Positions 33,384 to 41,681 of a stretch of 64,000 bases of DNA are shown piece after piece. Numbering within the stretch: the first letter of the stretch is position 1; each line of letters begins with the position of its first letter. This DNA comes from Adlercreutzia wanghongyangiae (GTDB lineage Bacteria > Actinomycetota > Coriobacteriia > Coriobacteriales > Eggerthellaceae): NCBI RefSeq assembly GCF_035989245.1, contig NZ_JAYMFF010000002.1, positions 248,001 through 312,000 on the forward strand. The letters run 5' to 3'. The position numbers were made by a program, and so were the translations under genes. The notes below the pieces were generated by a model, which did not search any database, was not told the origin of the DNA, and saw only the letters and a program-made list of their open reading frames with translations.

Positions 33384-35554
33384 GGATGATCGGCGCCATT
33401 TTCGCCGGCGATGTGCGCAACCTGTTCCGCAACGTTATCGCCGCCATCGTGGTGGTGGGCCTGGTACTGGTGCCTCCGCTGTACGCGTGGTTCACCACCC
33501 TGGGCTTCTGGGACCCGTACGCGAACACGGGCAACATCAAGGTGGCCGTGGCCTCAGTCGACGAGGGTTACCAATCCGATCTCATACCCACCCGCATTAA
33601 CGCGGGCGAGCAGATTATCAGCACCCTGCGGGCTAACGACCAGTTCGACTGGCAGTTCGTCAGCGAGGATGAGGCCATCGAGGGCGTGAAGTCGGGCGCC
33701 TACTACGCCGCCATGGTGATTCCGAAGTCGTTTTCCGCCGACCTGATGACGGTGTTCTCAGGCCACATCACCGACTCGAAGATCGTCTACTACAGCAACG
33801 AGAAAGAGAACGCCATTGCCCAGCGCGTTACCTCCACGGGTGCGTCCACTCTGCAGGAGACCATCGATGAGACGTTCACGAAAACCGTGGCCTCGGTGGC
33901 GCTCGACACCACCTCGTCGCTCACATCGTTCATGAGCGGTGAGGGCATTCTCACCTACGGGCGCACCCTGGTCGCGCGCATCGACGGCGCCGTGGCCGAG
34001 GTGAGCGCCGCCGCCGACCAGGCCACCTCCTACGCCGACCTCATGCAGTCCACCGCCTCGCTGGTGAACGCCACCTCCGCCATGCTGGACGAGGCGGGGA
34101 AGGCGCCCGATGCCACAGCGCCGCTGATAGGCGAGGCCCGCGATGCACTGGACAGCTCGCAGAAGGCCCTCGCCGGTGCCACCGATGCGGCTGACGAGGC
34201 CTTGAAGAACGCCAACGACAGCTACGATGCCGTAACCCAGGCCGTGAACCAGGCTTTTGTCTCCATGAAGAACGATCCGGCTGCGGCGAAGGCCGTGCTG
34301 CAGGCCGCCCGCGACGACGTGCAGGGCCTGCAGAGCGCCTACGCCACCATGCGCGACCAGGTGGCAGCCGTGGCGCCGGGCAGCGCGGCCGCAGTGGCCA
34401 TCAACGCCGCCATCGCCGACCTGGGCACGCTGGATGCCAGCCTGCAAGACGCCGAGAACGCCATCGGCGGCGATGCGCAGACTCTGGAAGACGCCCGCGC
34501 CAAGGCCGAACAGGCCCTGCAGCAGGCCCACGACACGCTGAACCAATCCCAAAGCACCTATCGCGACCAGCTGAAGGGCGAGCTGGAATCCCTGGCCACC
34601 AGCTTAGGCCAGGTGGGCGACGACACCACCTCGCTCGCCCAGTCGCTGCGCGACACCGCCACGGGCCTCAGCTCCTCGGCCGGCTCGCTGGGCAACAGCC
34701 TTTCCGCCGCCGAAAGCTCGCTGCGCACCACCGCCGACACGCTGCACCAGGCCGCGAACGACCTGGCCCAGGCACGTGACGACCTGCAGCACGCGCTGGA
34801 CACCGGCGACATTAACGAGGTGCGTCGCATCATCGGCGACAACCCCGACGCCATCGCCCAGTTCCTGGCCGCGCCCACTCACCTCGAGCGCCACGCCGTG
34901 TACGCCATGGCCGACAACGGCAGCGCCATGAGCCCCTTCTACACCTCGCTCTGCCTGTGGATCGGCGCCATTTTCATGGTGGCGCTCATGAGCGTGCAGG
35001 TGCCTGTCGAGCAGCAGGAGGCGCTCGGGCAACGCTACGGGCGCCGCCCCACCCAAGCCGAGCTGTACCTGGGCCGTTACGGCGTGTTCGCGCTGCTGGG
35101 GCTAGCCCAGGCACTTATCGTGGGCCTGGGCAACGTATTCTTCCTGGGTGTCGAATGCCAGCACTTCTGGCTGTACCTGGCCGCATGCTGCCTCACCTCG
35201 GTGGTGTGCACGAACCTGGTGTACACCCTGACGGTGTCGTTCGGCAACATCGGCAAGGCCATCGCCATCATCGGGCTGGTGCTGCAGCTGGGCGGTGCCG
35301 GCGGCCTCATGCCCGTGCAGATGCTGTCCAGCCCGCTGTTCCAGGCCATCTATCCCTGGCTGCCCTTCGCTCATTCCATGCCCGCTCTGGAGGGCGCCAT
35401 GGCCGGCATCTACGGCAACCACTACCTGGCGCAGATGGGCCTGCTGGCCGCCTTTCTGGTACCCAGTCTCATCCTGGGCCTCGTGCTACGCCGCCCCGTC
35501 ATCCGCCTGAACGACTGGTTCCTCCGCAAACTGGACGAGACGAAGTTCCTCTAG
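33380..35554 (+). CDS. YhgE/Pip family membrane protein (2)
   Basis: A 724-residue paralogue of the preceding protein. N-terminal helix (NVIAAIVVVGLVLVPPLYAW, followed by FWDPYANTGNIKVAVA), an outer domain with a long coiled coil (about 190-480), then a C-terminal six-helix ABC-2-like block (SPFYTSLCLWIGAIFMVALM, GKAIAIIGLVLQLGGAGGLMP). It lacks the extra C-terminal segment of its partner. ATG overlaps the upstream stop (ATGA), so translation is coupled. Role inferred: envelope-spanning export or surface-receptor complex. Confidence 0.88.
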   Translation: MRMIGAIFAGDVRNLFRNVIAAIVVVGLVLVPPLYAWFTTLGFWDPYANTGNIKVAVASVDEGYQSDLIPTRINAGEQIISTLRANDQFDWQFVSEDEAIEGVKSGAYYAAMVIPKSFSADLMTVFSGHITDSKIVYYSNEKENAIAQRVTSTGASTLQETIDETFTKTVASVALDTTSSLTSFMSGEGILTYGRTLVARIDGAVAEVSAAADQATSYADLMQSTASLVNATSAMLDEAGKAPDATAPLIGEARDALDSSQKALAGATDAADEALKNANDSYDAVTQAVNQAFVSMKNDPAAAKAVLQAARDDVQGLQSAYATMRDQVAAVAPGSAAAVAINAAIADLGTLDASLQDAENAIGGDAQTLEDARAKAEQALQQAHDTLNQSQSTYRDQLKGELESLATSLGQVGDDTTSLAQSLRDTATGLSSSAGSLGNSLSAAESSLRTTADTLHQAANDLAQARDDLQHALDTGDINEVRRIIGDNPDAIAQFLAAPTHLERHAVYAMADNGSAMSPFYTSLCLWIGAIFMVALMSVQVPVEQQEALGQRYGRRPTQAELYLGRYGVFALLGLAQALIVGLGNVFFLGVECQHFWLYLAACCLTSVVCTNLVYTLTVSFGNIGKAIAIIGLVLQLGGAGGLMPVQMLSSPLFQAIYPWLPFAHSMPALEGAMAGIYGNHYLAQMGLLAAFLVPSLILGLVLRRPVIRLNDWFLRKLDETKFL

Positions 35555-35585
35555 CGCCTGCCGTGCCTTCCCTTGACTTAGGTTG

Positions 35586-35612
35586 CGGAATTCGCCAGTC
35601 GTGACAATTCCG
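35586..35612 (+). terminator. Weak hairpin after the YhgE/Pip pair
   Basis: CGGAATT and AATTCCG form a 7-bp stem with a 13-base loop, 31 bases past the stop; there is no T-run. Confidence 0.3.
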
Positions 35613-35623
35613 GGCGTGTCCGT

Positions 35624-35740
35624 GCGCATTTTGCGACTTATATAGACGCTCGAAACGCTGAGAGCGGCTATTGAGCCTATATAAGTCGCAAAACGTGCAG
35701 CACCGCCTCTTCGAATGTCTATATAAGTCGAGAAACGTGC
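35624..35740. repeat. Three copies of a 22-bp unit, one inverted
   Basis: The unit CTATATAAGTCGCAAAACGTGC lies at 35677-35698, again at 35719-35740 (two mismatches), and inverted at 35624-35645 (20 of 22 match; 15 bases perfect). It fills the gap between two convergent transcription units. Confidence 0.8.
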
Positions 35741-35804
35741 GCCAAGAGGGCTCTTTCTGTCACCGACAGACTTCGCCGAGCGGAACGAGAGCGTAGCGAG
35801 ACCG

Positions 35805-37109
35805 TTAGGAGAGGGGCTTAAGAGCGCGGTTGAGGATATTGTGGGCGCGAGCGATGACCATGCCGTAGTTGGTGATGGGAACGCCCTGGTGGCGGGCGCG
35901 CTGGATGCGGGAGGCCATGTCGCGGGCGTTCAGGGTGCAGCCGCCGCAGTGGACAACGGCGGCATAGGAAGCCAGGTCGTCGGGGAAATCGCGACCCGAG
36001 GTGAATGCGAACTGCGGGTTCGCGCCGCTGATCTCGCGAATCCACTGGGGCAGCTTCACCGTGCCGATGTCCTCACAAGTACGGTGGTGGGTGCAGCCCT
36101 CGGCAACGAGCACCATGTCGCCGTCGATCAGGTTCTCCAGGGCGCGCACGGCCCGAAGCTGTGCGGGCAGGTCGCCCTTGTAGCGGGCCATGAGGATGGA
36201 GAACGACGTGAGCGGCACCGATGCCGGCAGGAGCTCGACCACGCGCCCGAACGCCTGGGAATCGGTCACCACCAGGCGCGGCGGGCACGTCAGCGTGCCC
36301 AAAAGCTGGGGCAGTCCCTCGACGCTCGTGGCGCAGGGGAAGGCGCCGGCTTCCAGCGCGTCGCGCAGCACCTGCTGCTGAGGCAGGATGATGCGGCCCT
36401 TGGGCGCAGCAGAGTCCAGCGGGATGACGAGCACCACTACATCACCTGGTGCCAGTAGATCGGCCACCAGGCGGCGCTCCCCCGCCGTGCCGGCGGCCAG
36501 GGCGGCGAGGACATGTTTCAGGTCGCCCAGCCCCTCTCCCGTCCGCGCCGATACGCGCACACGGGCGCTCGGGGCAGAAGCACGGTCGCTTTCGCAGGAC
36601 ACCACGGCATCGCGTCCGACGCTCTCCCGAGCATCGCCGATGTTCGATTCGCCCTCCACCGCGAGTGGCAAGGACAGCGAAGGATCCCCGTCGCCGGGGC
36701 GCTCGCTTTCCGCAAGCAAGTCGGTCTTGCTCTCGGCGACAACGTAGGGGATGTGTCTCGCTTGGAAGGCGGCAAGGAGCTGGTCGTCGAAAGAGGTGAG
36801 ACCGCGAGCGGCGTCCACTACCAGCACAGCCACATCGGCCTCGTTCAGTGCAGCCTCAGCCCGCTGAACGCGCAGGTCGCCCACGTCGCCAGCATCGTCG
36901 ATGCCCGGAGTGTCAACGATGAGCACCGGGCCGGCGGCCGCCAGTTCCATGGCCTTGCGCACCGGGTCGGTGGTGGTGCCGGCCACATCGGACACCACCG
37001 AGACGGTCTGGTTCGCCAATGCGTTCACCAGGCTTGACTTACCGGCGTTGCGCACCCCGAAGAAGACGATGTGTGTGCGCTCTCCGGAGGGGGTATCGTT
37101 TAGAGACAT
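35805..37109 (-). CDS. hydF: [FeFe]-hydrogenase maturation GTPase
   Basis: A 434-residue scaffold and GTPase on which the 2Fe subcluster of the H-cluster is assembled before transfer to HydA. GTPase motifs: Walker A GVRNAGKSSLVNAL (about 18-31), G3 DTPGID, and an ESKTD motif at the G4 position. A dimerisation domain follows, then the cluster-binding domain with EGCTHHRTCEDIG and, about 50 residues later, HCGGCT, supplying the CxH...CxxC ligands. AAGGAG lies four to five bases before ATG 37109. It is the last gene of the operon. A palindromic repeat pair lies between it and hydG. Confidence 0.95.
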   Translation of the reverse strand: MSLNDTPSGERTHIVFFGVRNAGKSSLVNALANQTVSVVSDVAGTTTDPVRKAMELAAAGPVLIVDTPGIDDAGDVGDLRVQRAEAALNEADVAVLVVDAARGLTSFDDQLLAAFQARHIPYVVAESKTDLLAESERPGDGDPSLSLPLAVEGESNIGDARESVGRDAVVSCESDRASAPSARVRVSARTGEGLGDLKHVLAALAAGTAGERRLVADLLAPGDVVVLVIPLDSAAPKGRIILPQQQVLRDALEAGAFPCATSVEGLPQLLGTLTCPPRLVVTDSQAFGRVVELLPASVPLTSFSILMARYKGDLPAQLRAVRALENLIDGDMVLVAEGCTHHRTCEDIGTVKLPQWIREISGANPQFAFTSGRDFPDDLASYAAVVHCGGCTLNARDMASRIQRARHQGVPITNYGMVIARAHNILNRALKPLS

Positions 37110-37130
37110 GGGGCTCCTTTGGGTTGGGGG

Positions 37131-37250
37131 AATCCTTCGGCTCCGCGGGGCGGGCGCCCTGCGCTCCGCTCAGGATGATGCGGGAGGGGGGCGGAATCGC
37201 ACCCTTATGTCATCCCGAGCGGAGGCCGTAAGGCCGAAGTCGAAGGATCT
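37131..37250. repeat. Dispersed TCATCC-type repeat, two inverted copies
   Basis: AATCCTTCGG...CGCTCCGCTCAGGATGA (37131-37178) and TGTCATCCCGAGCGGAGG...GTCGAAGGATCT (37208-37250) are inverted relatives of the intergenic repeat TGTCATCCTGAGCG..CGAAGGATCT that I recall from many bacterial genomes. It interrupts the hydG-hydF gap. Confidence 0.65.
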
Positions 37251-37258
37251 CAGGGTGG

Positions 37259-38704
37259 TTAGAAGCGGAAGTCGCGTTCTCCGGCGCGAATGCGAGCGAG
37301 ACAGTCGGCAGCCACAGCGCGCCGACGGTCGTCGGGGACGCGGGCGAGCTCGGCGTCGATCATCTTCCATCCCTTCTCCGCCACGGCAGGACTGGCGTAG
37401 TCGCACAGGTACTCACCCAACGTTAGCAGGGCGTTCGGCACGCAGAAGCTGCTGATCTGCCCGCTCTTGCAGAACTCCATGAAGCGGTCGCCCGTGCGGC
37501 CGGCGCGGTAGCACGCGGTGCAGAAGCTGGGAATATGCCCCTCGTCCATCAACCATCCCACCACTTCGTCCAGCGTGCGCGTATCGGACACGTCGAACTG
37601 CTCGGTGTCGCGCGGCCGCTGCTCGTCGGTATAGCCGCCCACGCTGGTACGACTGCCGCCGGAAATCTGCGACACGCCCAGCTGCAGCGCCCGCGCGCGC
37701 AGATCGGCCGCCTCCCGCGTCGAGATGATCATGCCCGTATAGGGTACGGCAATGCGAATGAGCGCGATGATCTTCTCGAACATCTCGTCGGGAATGCCGC
37801 CTTCAAAGGCACCAGGATCGATGTCCATGGCCGGCTGCACCCGGGGCACGCTGATGGTATGCGGCCCCACCCCGAACACCGCCTCCAGATGCTCGGCGTG
37901 CATGAGCAGCCCGGCGAACTCGTAGGCGTAGCCCTCCAGCCCGAACAGCACGCCCAGCCCCACATCGTCGATGCCGGCGGCCATGGCCCTATCGTGGGCT
38001 TCGGTGTGCCAGGCGTAGTCGGCCTTGGGCCCGGTAGGGTGCAGCGCCTCGTAGCGCGTGCGGTGGTAGGTCTCCTGGAACAGGATGTACGTGCCGATTT
38101 CCGCCGCCTTCAGCTGGCGGTACGCGTCCTCGGTGGTGGCAGCGATGTTCACGTTCGCACGGCGGATGGCGCCGTTTTCATGTTTGGTGGAGTAAATGGT
38201 CTGGAGGCTTTCCAAAATGTAGTCCAGCGGATTGTGACGCGGGTCTTCCCCCGCCTCCACGGCCAGGCGCTTGTGGCCCATGTCCTGCAGGGCCACCACC
38301 TCGGCGCGAATCTCCTCCTGGGTGAGCTTGCGACGCGGAATGTCGCGGTTCTTTGCATGATAGGGGCAGTACAGGCAGCCGTTCACGCACCAGTTGGAAA
38401 GGTACAGCGGCGCGAACAGCACCACGCGGTTGCCGTAGTAGGCCTGCTTGATATCGCGGGCGAGCTGGCGTATCTCGGCGTTCACCGCGGCATCGTCGCA
38501 CGCCAGAAGTACGCTCGCCTCGCGGTGGGTGAGCGTTGTGCCGTGGTCGTGGGCCGGCGCCAGGTTGGCGCGAGCCTTCTGCAAAATGGAGCGCGCCAGA
38601 GCGGCGTCGTTTTTGTGCGCCTCGGCATAGGCCAAGGTGTCGAGGATTTCCTCGTGATTGATGAACTCGTCGGCATGGGGTGAGCGCACATCATAGCGAG
38701 TCAT
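37259..38704 (-). CDS. hydG: [FeFe]-hydrogenase maturase, tyrosine lyase
   Basis: A 481-residue radical-SAM enzyme that cleaves tyrosine to p-cresol, CO and cyanide and builds an Fe(CO)2(CN) synthon for the H-cluster. The SAM cluster motif is CVNGCLYCPYH (about residue 109), and the C-terminal auxiliary cluster motif is CTACYRAG with a third Cys about 22 residues on (MEFCKSGQ). Length agrees with the family (about 470). It lies between hydE and hydF on the same strand; gaps exceed 100 bp but no strong terminator intervenes. Confidence 0.95.
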   Translation of the reverse strand: MTRYDVRSPHADEFINHEEILDTLAYAEAHKNDAALARSILQKARANLAPAHDHGTTLTHREASVLLACDDAAVNAEIRQLARDIKQAYYGNRVVLFAPLYLSNWCVNGCLYCPYHAKNRDIPRRKLTQEEIRAEVVALQDMGHKRLAVEAGEDPRHNPLDYILESLQTIYSTKHENGAIRRANVNIAATTEDAYRQLKAAEIGTYILFQETYHRTRYEALHPTGPKADYAWHTEAHDRAMAAGIDDVGLGVLFGLEGYAYEFAGLLMHAEHLEAVFGVGPHTISVPRVQPAMDIDPGAFEGGIPDEMFEKIIALIRIAVPYTGMIISTREAADLRARALQLGVSQISGGSRTSVGGYTDEQRPRDTEQFDVSDTRTLDEVVGWLMDEGHIPSFCTACYRAGRTGDRFMEFCKSGQISSFCVPNALLTLGEYLCDYASPAVAEKGWKMIDAELARVPDDRRRAVAADCLARIRAGERDFRF

Positions 38705-38821
38705 GAGGGTTCTCTTTCATGGGACAAACAGCGGGCACGGGAGGGGAATCGGAAGCGACCAGACGGACCGGCAAGGAGCCCGGCGGAAGGGATGCTCGCC
38801 GCCCGGAAGTCGCAGGGAACT

Positions 38822-39880
38822 CTAGCTGGAAGAAGCCCTGGGGTCCCCGCGGTCCACCACGAGGCGCCGCCCCAGGGATACGAGCTTCGCCGCCAGGTCG
38901 GCCCACTTGCGAGCCGCACCGGCCGACGAGCAGGGCTTGCCGTCGTAGAGCGCGTAATCACCCTGGAGCTCGGGTGGCGACACGTTCGGCATCACGACGT
39001 TGGCCCCGGCGAGGATGCCCTTCTCGCGGCCGTCAGGCGCGAGCGCCTCCAGAGCCGTCGTGGCCGGCAGCAGCACTGCGGGTCGCATAAGCCGAATCAG
39101 GGAAAGCAGGTAACAGGTGAGCTCTACCGTGCCGCCCTCTTCGTTCGCGAAGGGAGTCCCGTGATGGGGAACGAAGGGACCGATGCCGCACATCTCGGGT
39201 TTGAACTGCTCCATGAACTTCAAATCGGCGGCGATGCGGGCCGGCGTTTGGAAAGGCGAGCCTACCATGAAGCCCACGCCCACGGCGTAACCGAGCGCGC
39301 GCAGGTTTCTCAGGCACGCCATGCGGGCATCGAAGCTCATGGGGGCGGGATGCAGCTGCCGGTAATGGGCGGGGGTGGCGGTCTCGTGGCGCAGCAGGTA
39401 GCGATCGGCACCCGCCTCCCTCAGACGCCGGTAGCTGTCGCGCGACCGCTCTCCCACCGACAGCGTAACCGCGCAGCCGGGAAACGCCGCCTTCAAATCG
39501 CGCACCAAGGAGCACAGCCACGCATCGGTGAGGACCGGGCTCTCCCCTCCCTGGAGCACGAAGGTGCGAAAGCCCGCGCGCCAGGCCTCCTGGGCGCAGG
39601 CCATAACCTGCTCGGCGCTCATCCGATAGCGCGCACAATCTCGGTTGCTGCGCCGGATGCCGCAGTAGTAGCAGTCGTTGCGACACACGTTGCTGACCTC
39701 GATGAGCGCGCGGGCGAACACGGCGTCGCCGTACACGCGCTCGCACGCCTCGCGAGCGCGGCCGGCCAGCTCGGCGGCCAGCGCGGGCGTGCGGGCGGCA
39801 ACAAGCCGCTCGTATTCGTCCGCGGAAAGGGAGCGCCCGGCAGCCAAGCTTTCGACGAGCGACGTTACGTTATCTGCCAT
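38822..39880 (-). CDS. hydE: [FeFe]-hydrogenase maturase
   Basis: A 352-residue radical-SAM protein. The cluster motif CRNDCYYCGIR lies near residue 67, followed by VLQGGESP. The family is related to biotin synthase. HydE acts on the HydG product and makes the precursor of the azadithiolate-bridged diiron unit. AGGAGG lies seven bases before the ATG. It follows hydA by 88 bp, a gap that contains a GC-rich hairpin. Confidence 0.93.
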   Translation of the reverse strand: MADNVTSLVESLAAGRSLSADEYERLVAARTPALAAELAGRAREACERVYGDAVFARALIEVSNVCRNDCYYCGIRRSNRDCARYRMSAEQVMACAQEAWRAGFRTFVLQGGESPVLTDAWLCSLVRDLKAAFPGCAVTLSVGERSRDSYRRLREAGADRYLLRHETATPAHYRQLHPAPMSFDARMACLRNLRALGYAVGVGFMVGSPFQTPARIAADLKFMEQFKPEMCGIGPFVPHHGTPFANEEGGTVELTCYLLSLIRLMRPAVLLPATTALEALAPDGREKGILAGANVVMPNVSPPELQGDYALYDGKPCSSAGAARKWADLAAKLVSLGRRLVVDRGDPRASSS

Positions 39881-39906
39881 GGCGCATCCTCCTTTCCGAA
39901 ATGCAG

Positions 39907-39942
39907 GGGGCGGGACGCCGGCGTTGCTTCCCGTCCCGCCCC
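39907..39942 (-). terminator. GC-rich hairpin between hydA and hydE
   Basis: GGGGCGGGAC and GTCCCGCCCC form a perfect 10-bp stem. With no T-run it is more likely an attenuator or RNA-processing hairpin inside the operon, lowering maturase expression relative to HydA. Confidence 0.45.
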
Positions 39943-39968
39943 TTCAGCGGGTTTGCCCGCCCTCGTTG

Positions 39969-41681
39969 CTAGATCTGCCACATCTCCTGATCGGTGTGCA
40001 GCCATTCGTGGGCCGTGTGGGAGAGCGGCTCGCCGATCCAGTCGGCATACAGCTGCGCGATATCGGGGTTCTCGTGGGAATAACGCAGGGTGTCGCCGGC
40101 GTCCAGGCGGTTCAGCACGCCCGCACGGTCGCTGGCCAGCTCGCAGTTGAATGCGATGGGCTGGCCGCCACCGCCCACGCAGCCGCCGGGGCAAGCCATG
40201 ATCTCGACGAAGTCGAAGGCCGCCTCACCCGACTCCAAGGCATCCAGCAGCTTCGCCGTGTTTTCCAAGCCGCTGGCCACGGCGATGCGCACCGTGGCGT
40301 CGCCCACCGTCAGCTCGCGGGAAATCCACGGGGTCTCCGGCGTGGCATCGGTGGTGTCGCACACGCTGAAATCGGGGTTCTCGCCGGTGATGAGGAAGGC
40401 CGCCGAGCGCAGGGCCGCCTCCATCACGCCGCCGGTGCGCCCGAAGATGGTGGCTGCGCCGGTGGACAGCCCCAGCGGGTTGTCGAAGGGGGTCTCGGTC
40501 AGATTCGCGCAGTTCACGCCCACCATACGCAGAAGGCGGTTGAACTCGCGCACCGTGAGCACCGCGTCCACGTCGGCATCGGCCTCGGTGGCCAGCTGGG
40601 GCACGTCGCACTCGTACTTCTTCGCCACGCAAGGCATGATGGACACCACGAACAGGCGCTTACCCGCCTCGGAAGCCTCGGCCGCCAGGGTATTCTTCAC
40701 CACGGCGCCCAGCATCTGATGGGGCGATTTGGCGCTGGAAAGCTGAGCGGTGAACTGGGGATAGTGCAGCTTCACGAAGCGCACCCAGCCCGGGCAGCAG
40801 CTGGTGAACATGGGGCGCGGCTTGTCGGACCCCAGGAATTCCACGAACTCGCTGCCCTCTTCCATAATGGTGAGGTCGGCCGCGAAATCGGTATCGAACA
40901 CCTTGTCGAAACCCACGGCATGCAGGGCCGCGGCCAGACGACCCGGGGTGGCCGCCTCGCGGGAAAGCCCCACGCCCTCGCCCCAGGCGGCGCGCACAGC
41001 CGGCGCCACCTGCACCACGGTTTCCACGGTCGGATCCAGAATGGCATCCATGATACGGCTCACGTCGTCGCGGGCGGTAAGGGCAGCCGTGGGGCAGTGG
41101 GTGATGCACTGGCCGCACAGCGCGCAGCCAGCATCGGCAATGGGCAGATTGTCGCGCACGATCACCTTCATCGAGGGGCCGGTGCCGGTGAAGTCCCACA
41201 CGCCGCAGTGCTGCACCTTGTCGCAGATGGCCACACAGCGCATGCACTTGATGCACTTGCTGCTATCGCGCTGCAGCGGGAAATCGGCATCCCACGGCTT
41301 TGGCGCGGGCAGGGCCTCGCCGGCATCCTGCAGGTTGAACCGGCTTGCCAGATCGCGCAGCGCGCAGGTGTCCTGACGCACGCAGGTGGCGCACAGCGCC
41401 CGATGGTCGTCCATGATAGCCTGCAGGTTCGCCCGGCGCGCCGCAGCCACCTGCGGGGTATCGGTGCGCGCCACCATGCCCTCGGCTGCAGCGGTATTGC
41501 ACGCCGCCACCAGGCCCGCACCTTCCACGTCCACCAGGCACACCCGGCACGAGCCGATGCAGTTCAGGTCCTTCAAATAGCACAGCGTGGGAATGTTAAC
41601 GCCCGCGACCGTGGCGGCCTCAAGCAGCGTGGAGCCCTCGGCCACCTCCACTGCGCGGCCGTTCAACGTGATGGTTACCAT
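39969..41681 (-). CDS. hydA: [FeFe]-hydrogenase catalytic subunit
   Basis: A 570-residue group A enzyme interconverting H2 and protons with electrons. From the N-terminus: a 2Fe-2S domain (Cys 34, 45, 48, 61), a His-ligated 4Fe-4S site (H93, C97, C100, C106), two 4Fe-4S ferredoxin clusters (CIKCMRCVAIC and CALCGQCITHC), then the H-cluster domain with TSCCPGW (about 293), MPCVAKKYEC (about 349) and ACPGGCVGGGGQP (about 500). The second Cys of TSCCPGW, the proton-relay residue, is present. It overlaps the upstream gene by seven bases. Soluble, cytoplasmic; no Tat signal. Its partner is the NuoF/GltD-like fusion encoded just upstream. Confidence 0.96.
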   Translation of the reverse strand: MVTITLNGRAVEVAEGSTLLEAATVAGVNIPTLCYLKDLNCIGSCRVCLVDVEGAGLVAACNTAAAEGMVARTDTPQVAAARRANLQAIMDDHRALCATCVRQDTCALRDLASRFNLQDAGEALPAPKPWDADFPLQRDSSKCIKCMRCVAICDKVQHCGVWDFTGTGPSMKVIVRDNLPIADAGCALCGQCITHCPTAALTARDDVSRIMDAILDPTVETVVQVAPAVRAAWGEGVGLSREAATPGRLAAALHAVGFDKVFDTDFAADLTIMEEGSEFVEFLGSDKPRPMFTSCCPGWVRFVKLHYPQFTAQLSSAKSPHQMLGAVVKNTLAAEASEAGKRLFVVSIMPCVAKKYECDVPQLATEADADVDAVLTVREFNRLLRMVGVNCANLTETPFDNPLGLSTGAATIFGRTGGVMEAALRSAAFLITGENPDFSVCDTTDATPETPWISRELTVGDATVRIAVASGLENTAKLLDALESGEAAFDFVEIMACPGGCVGGGGQPIAFNCELASDRAGVLNRLDAGDTLRYSHENPDIAQLYADWIGEPLSHTAHEWLHTDQEMWQI

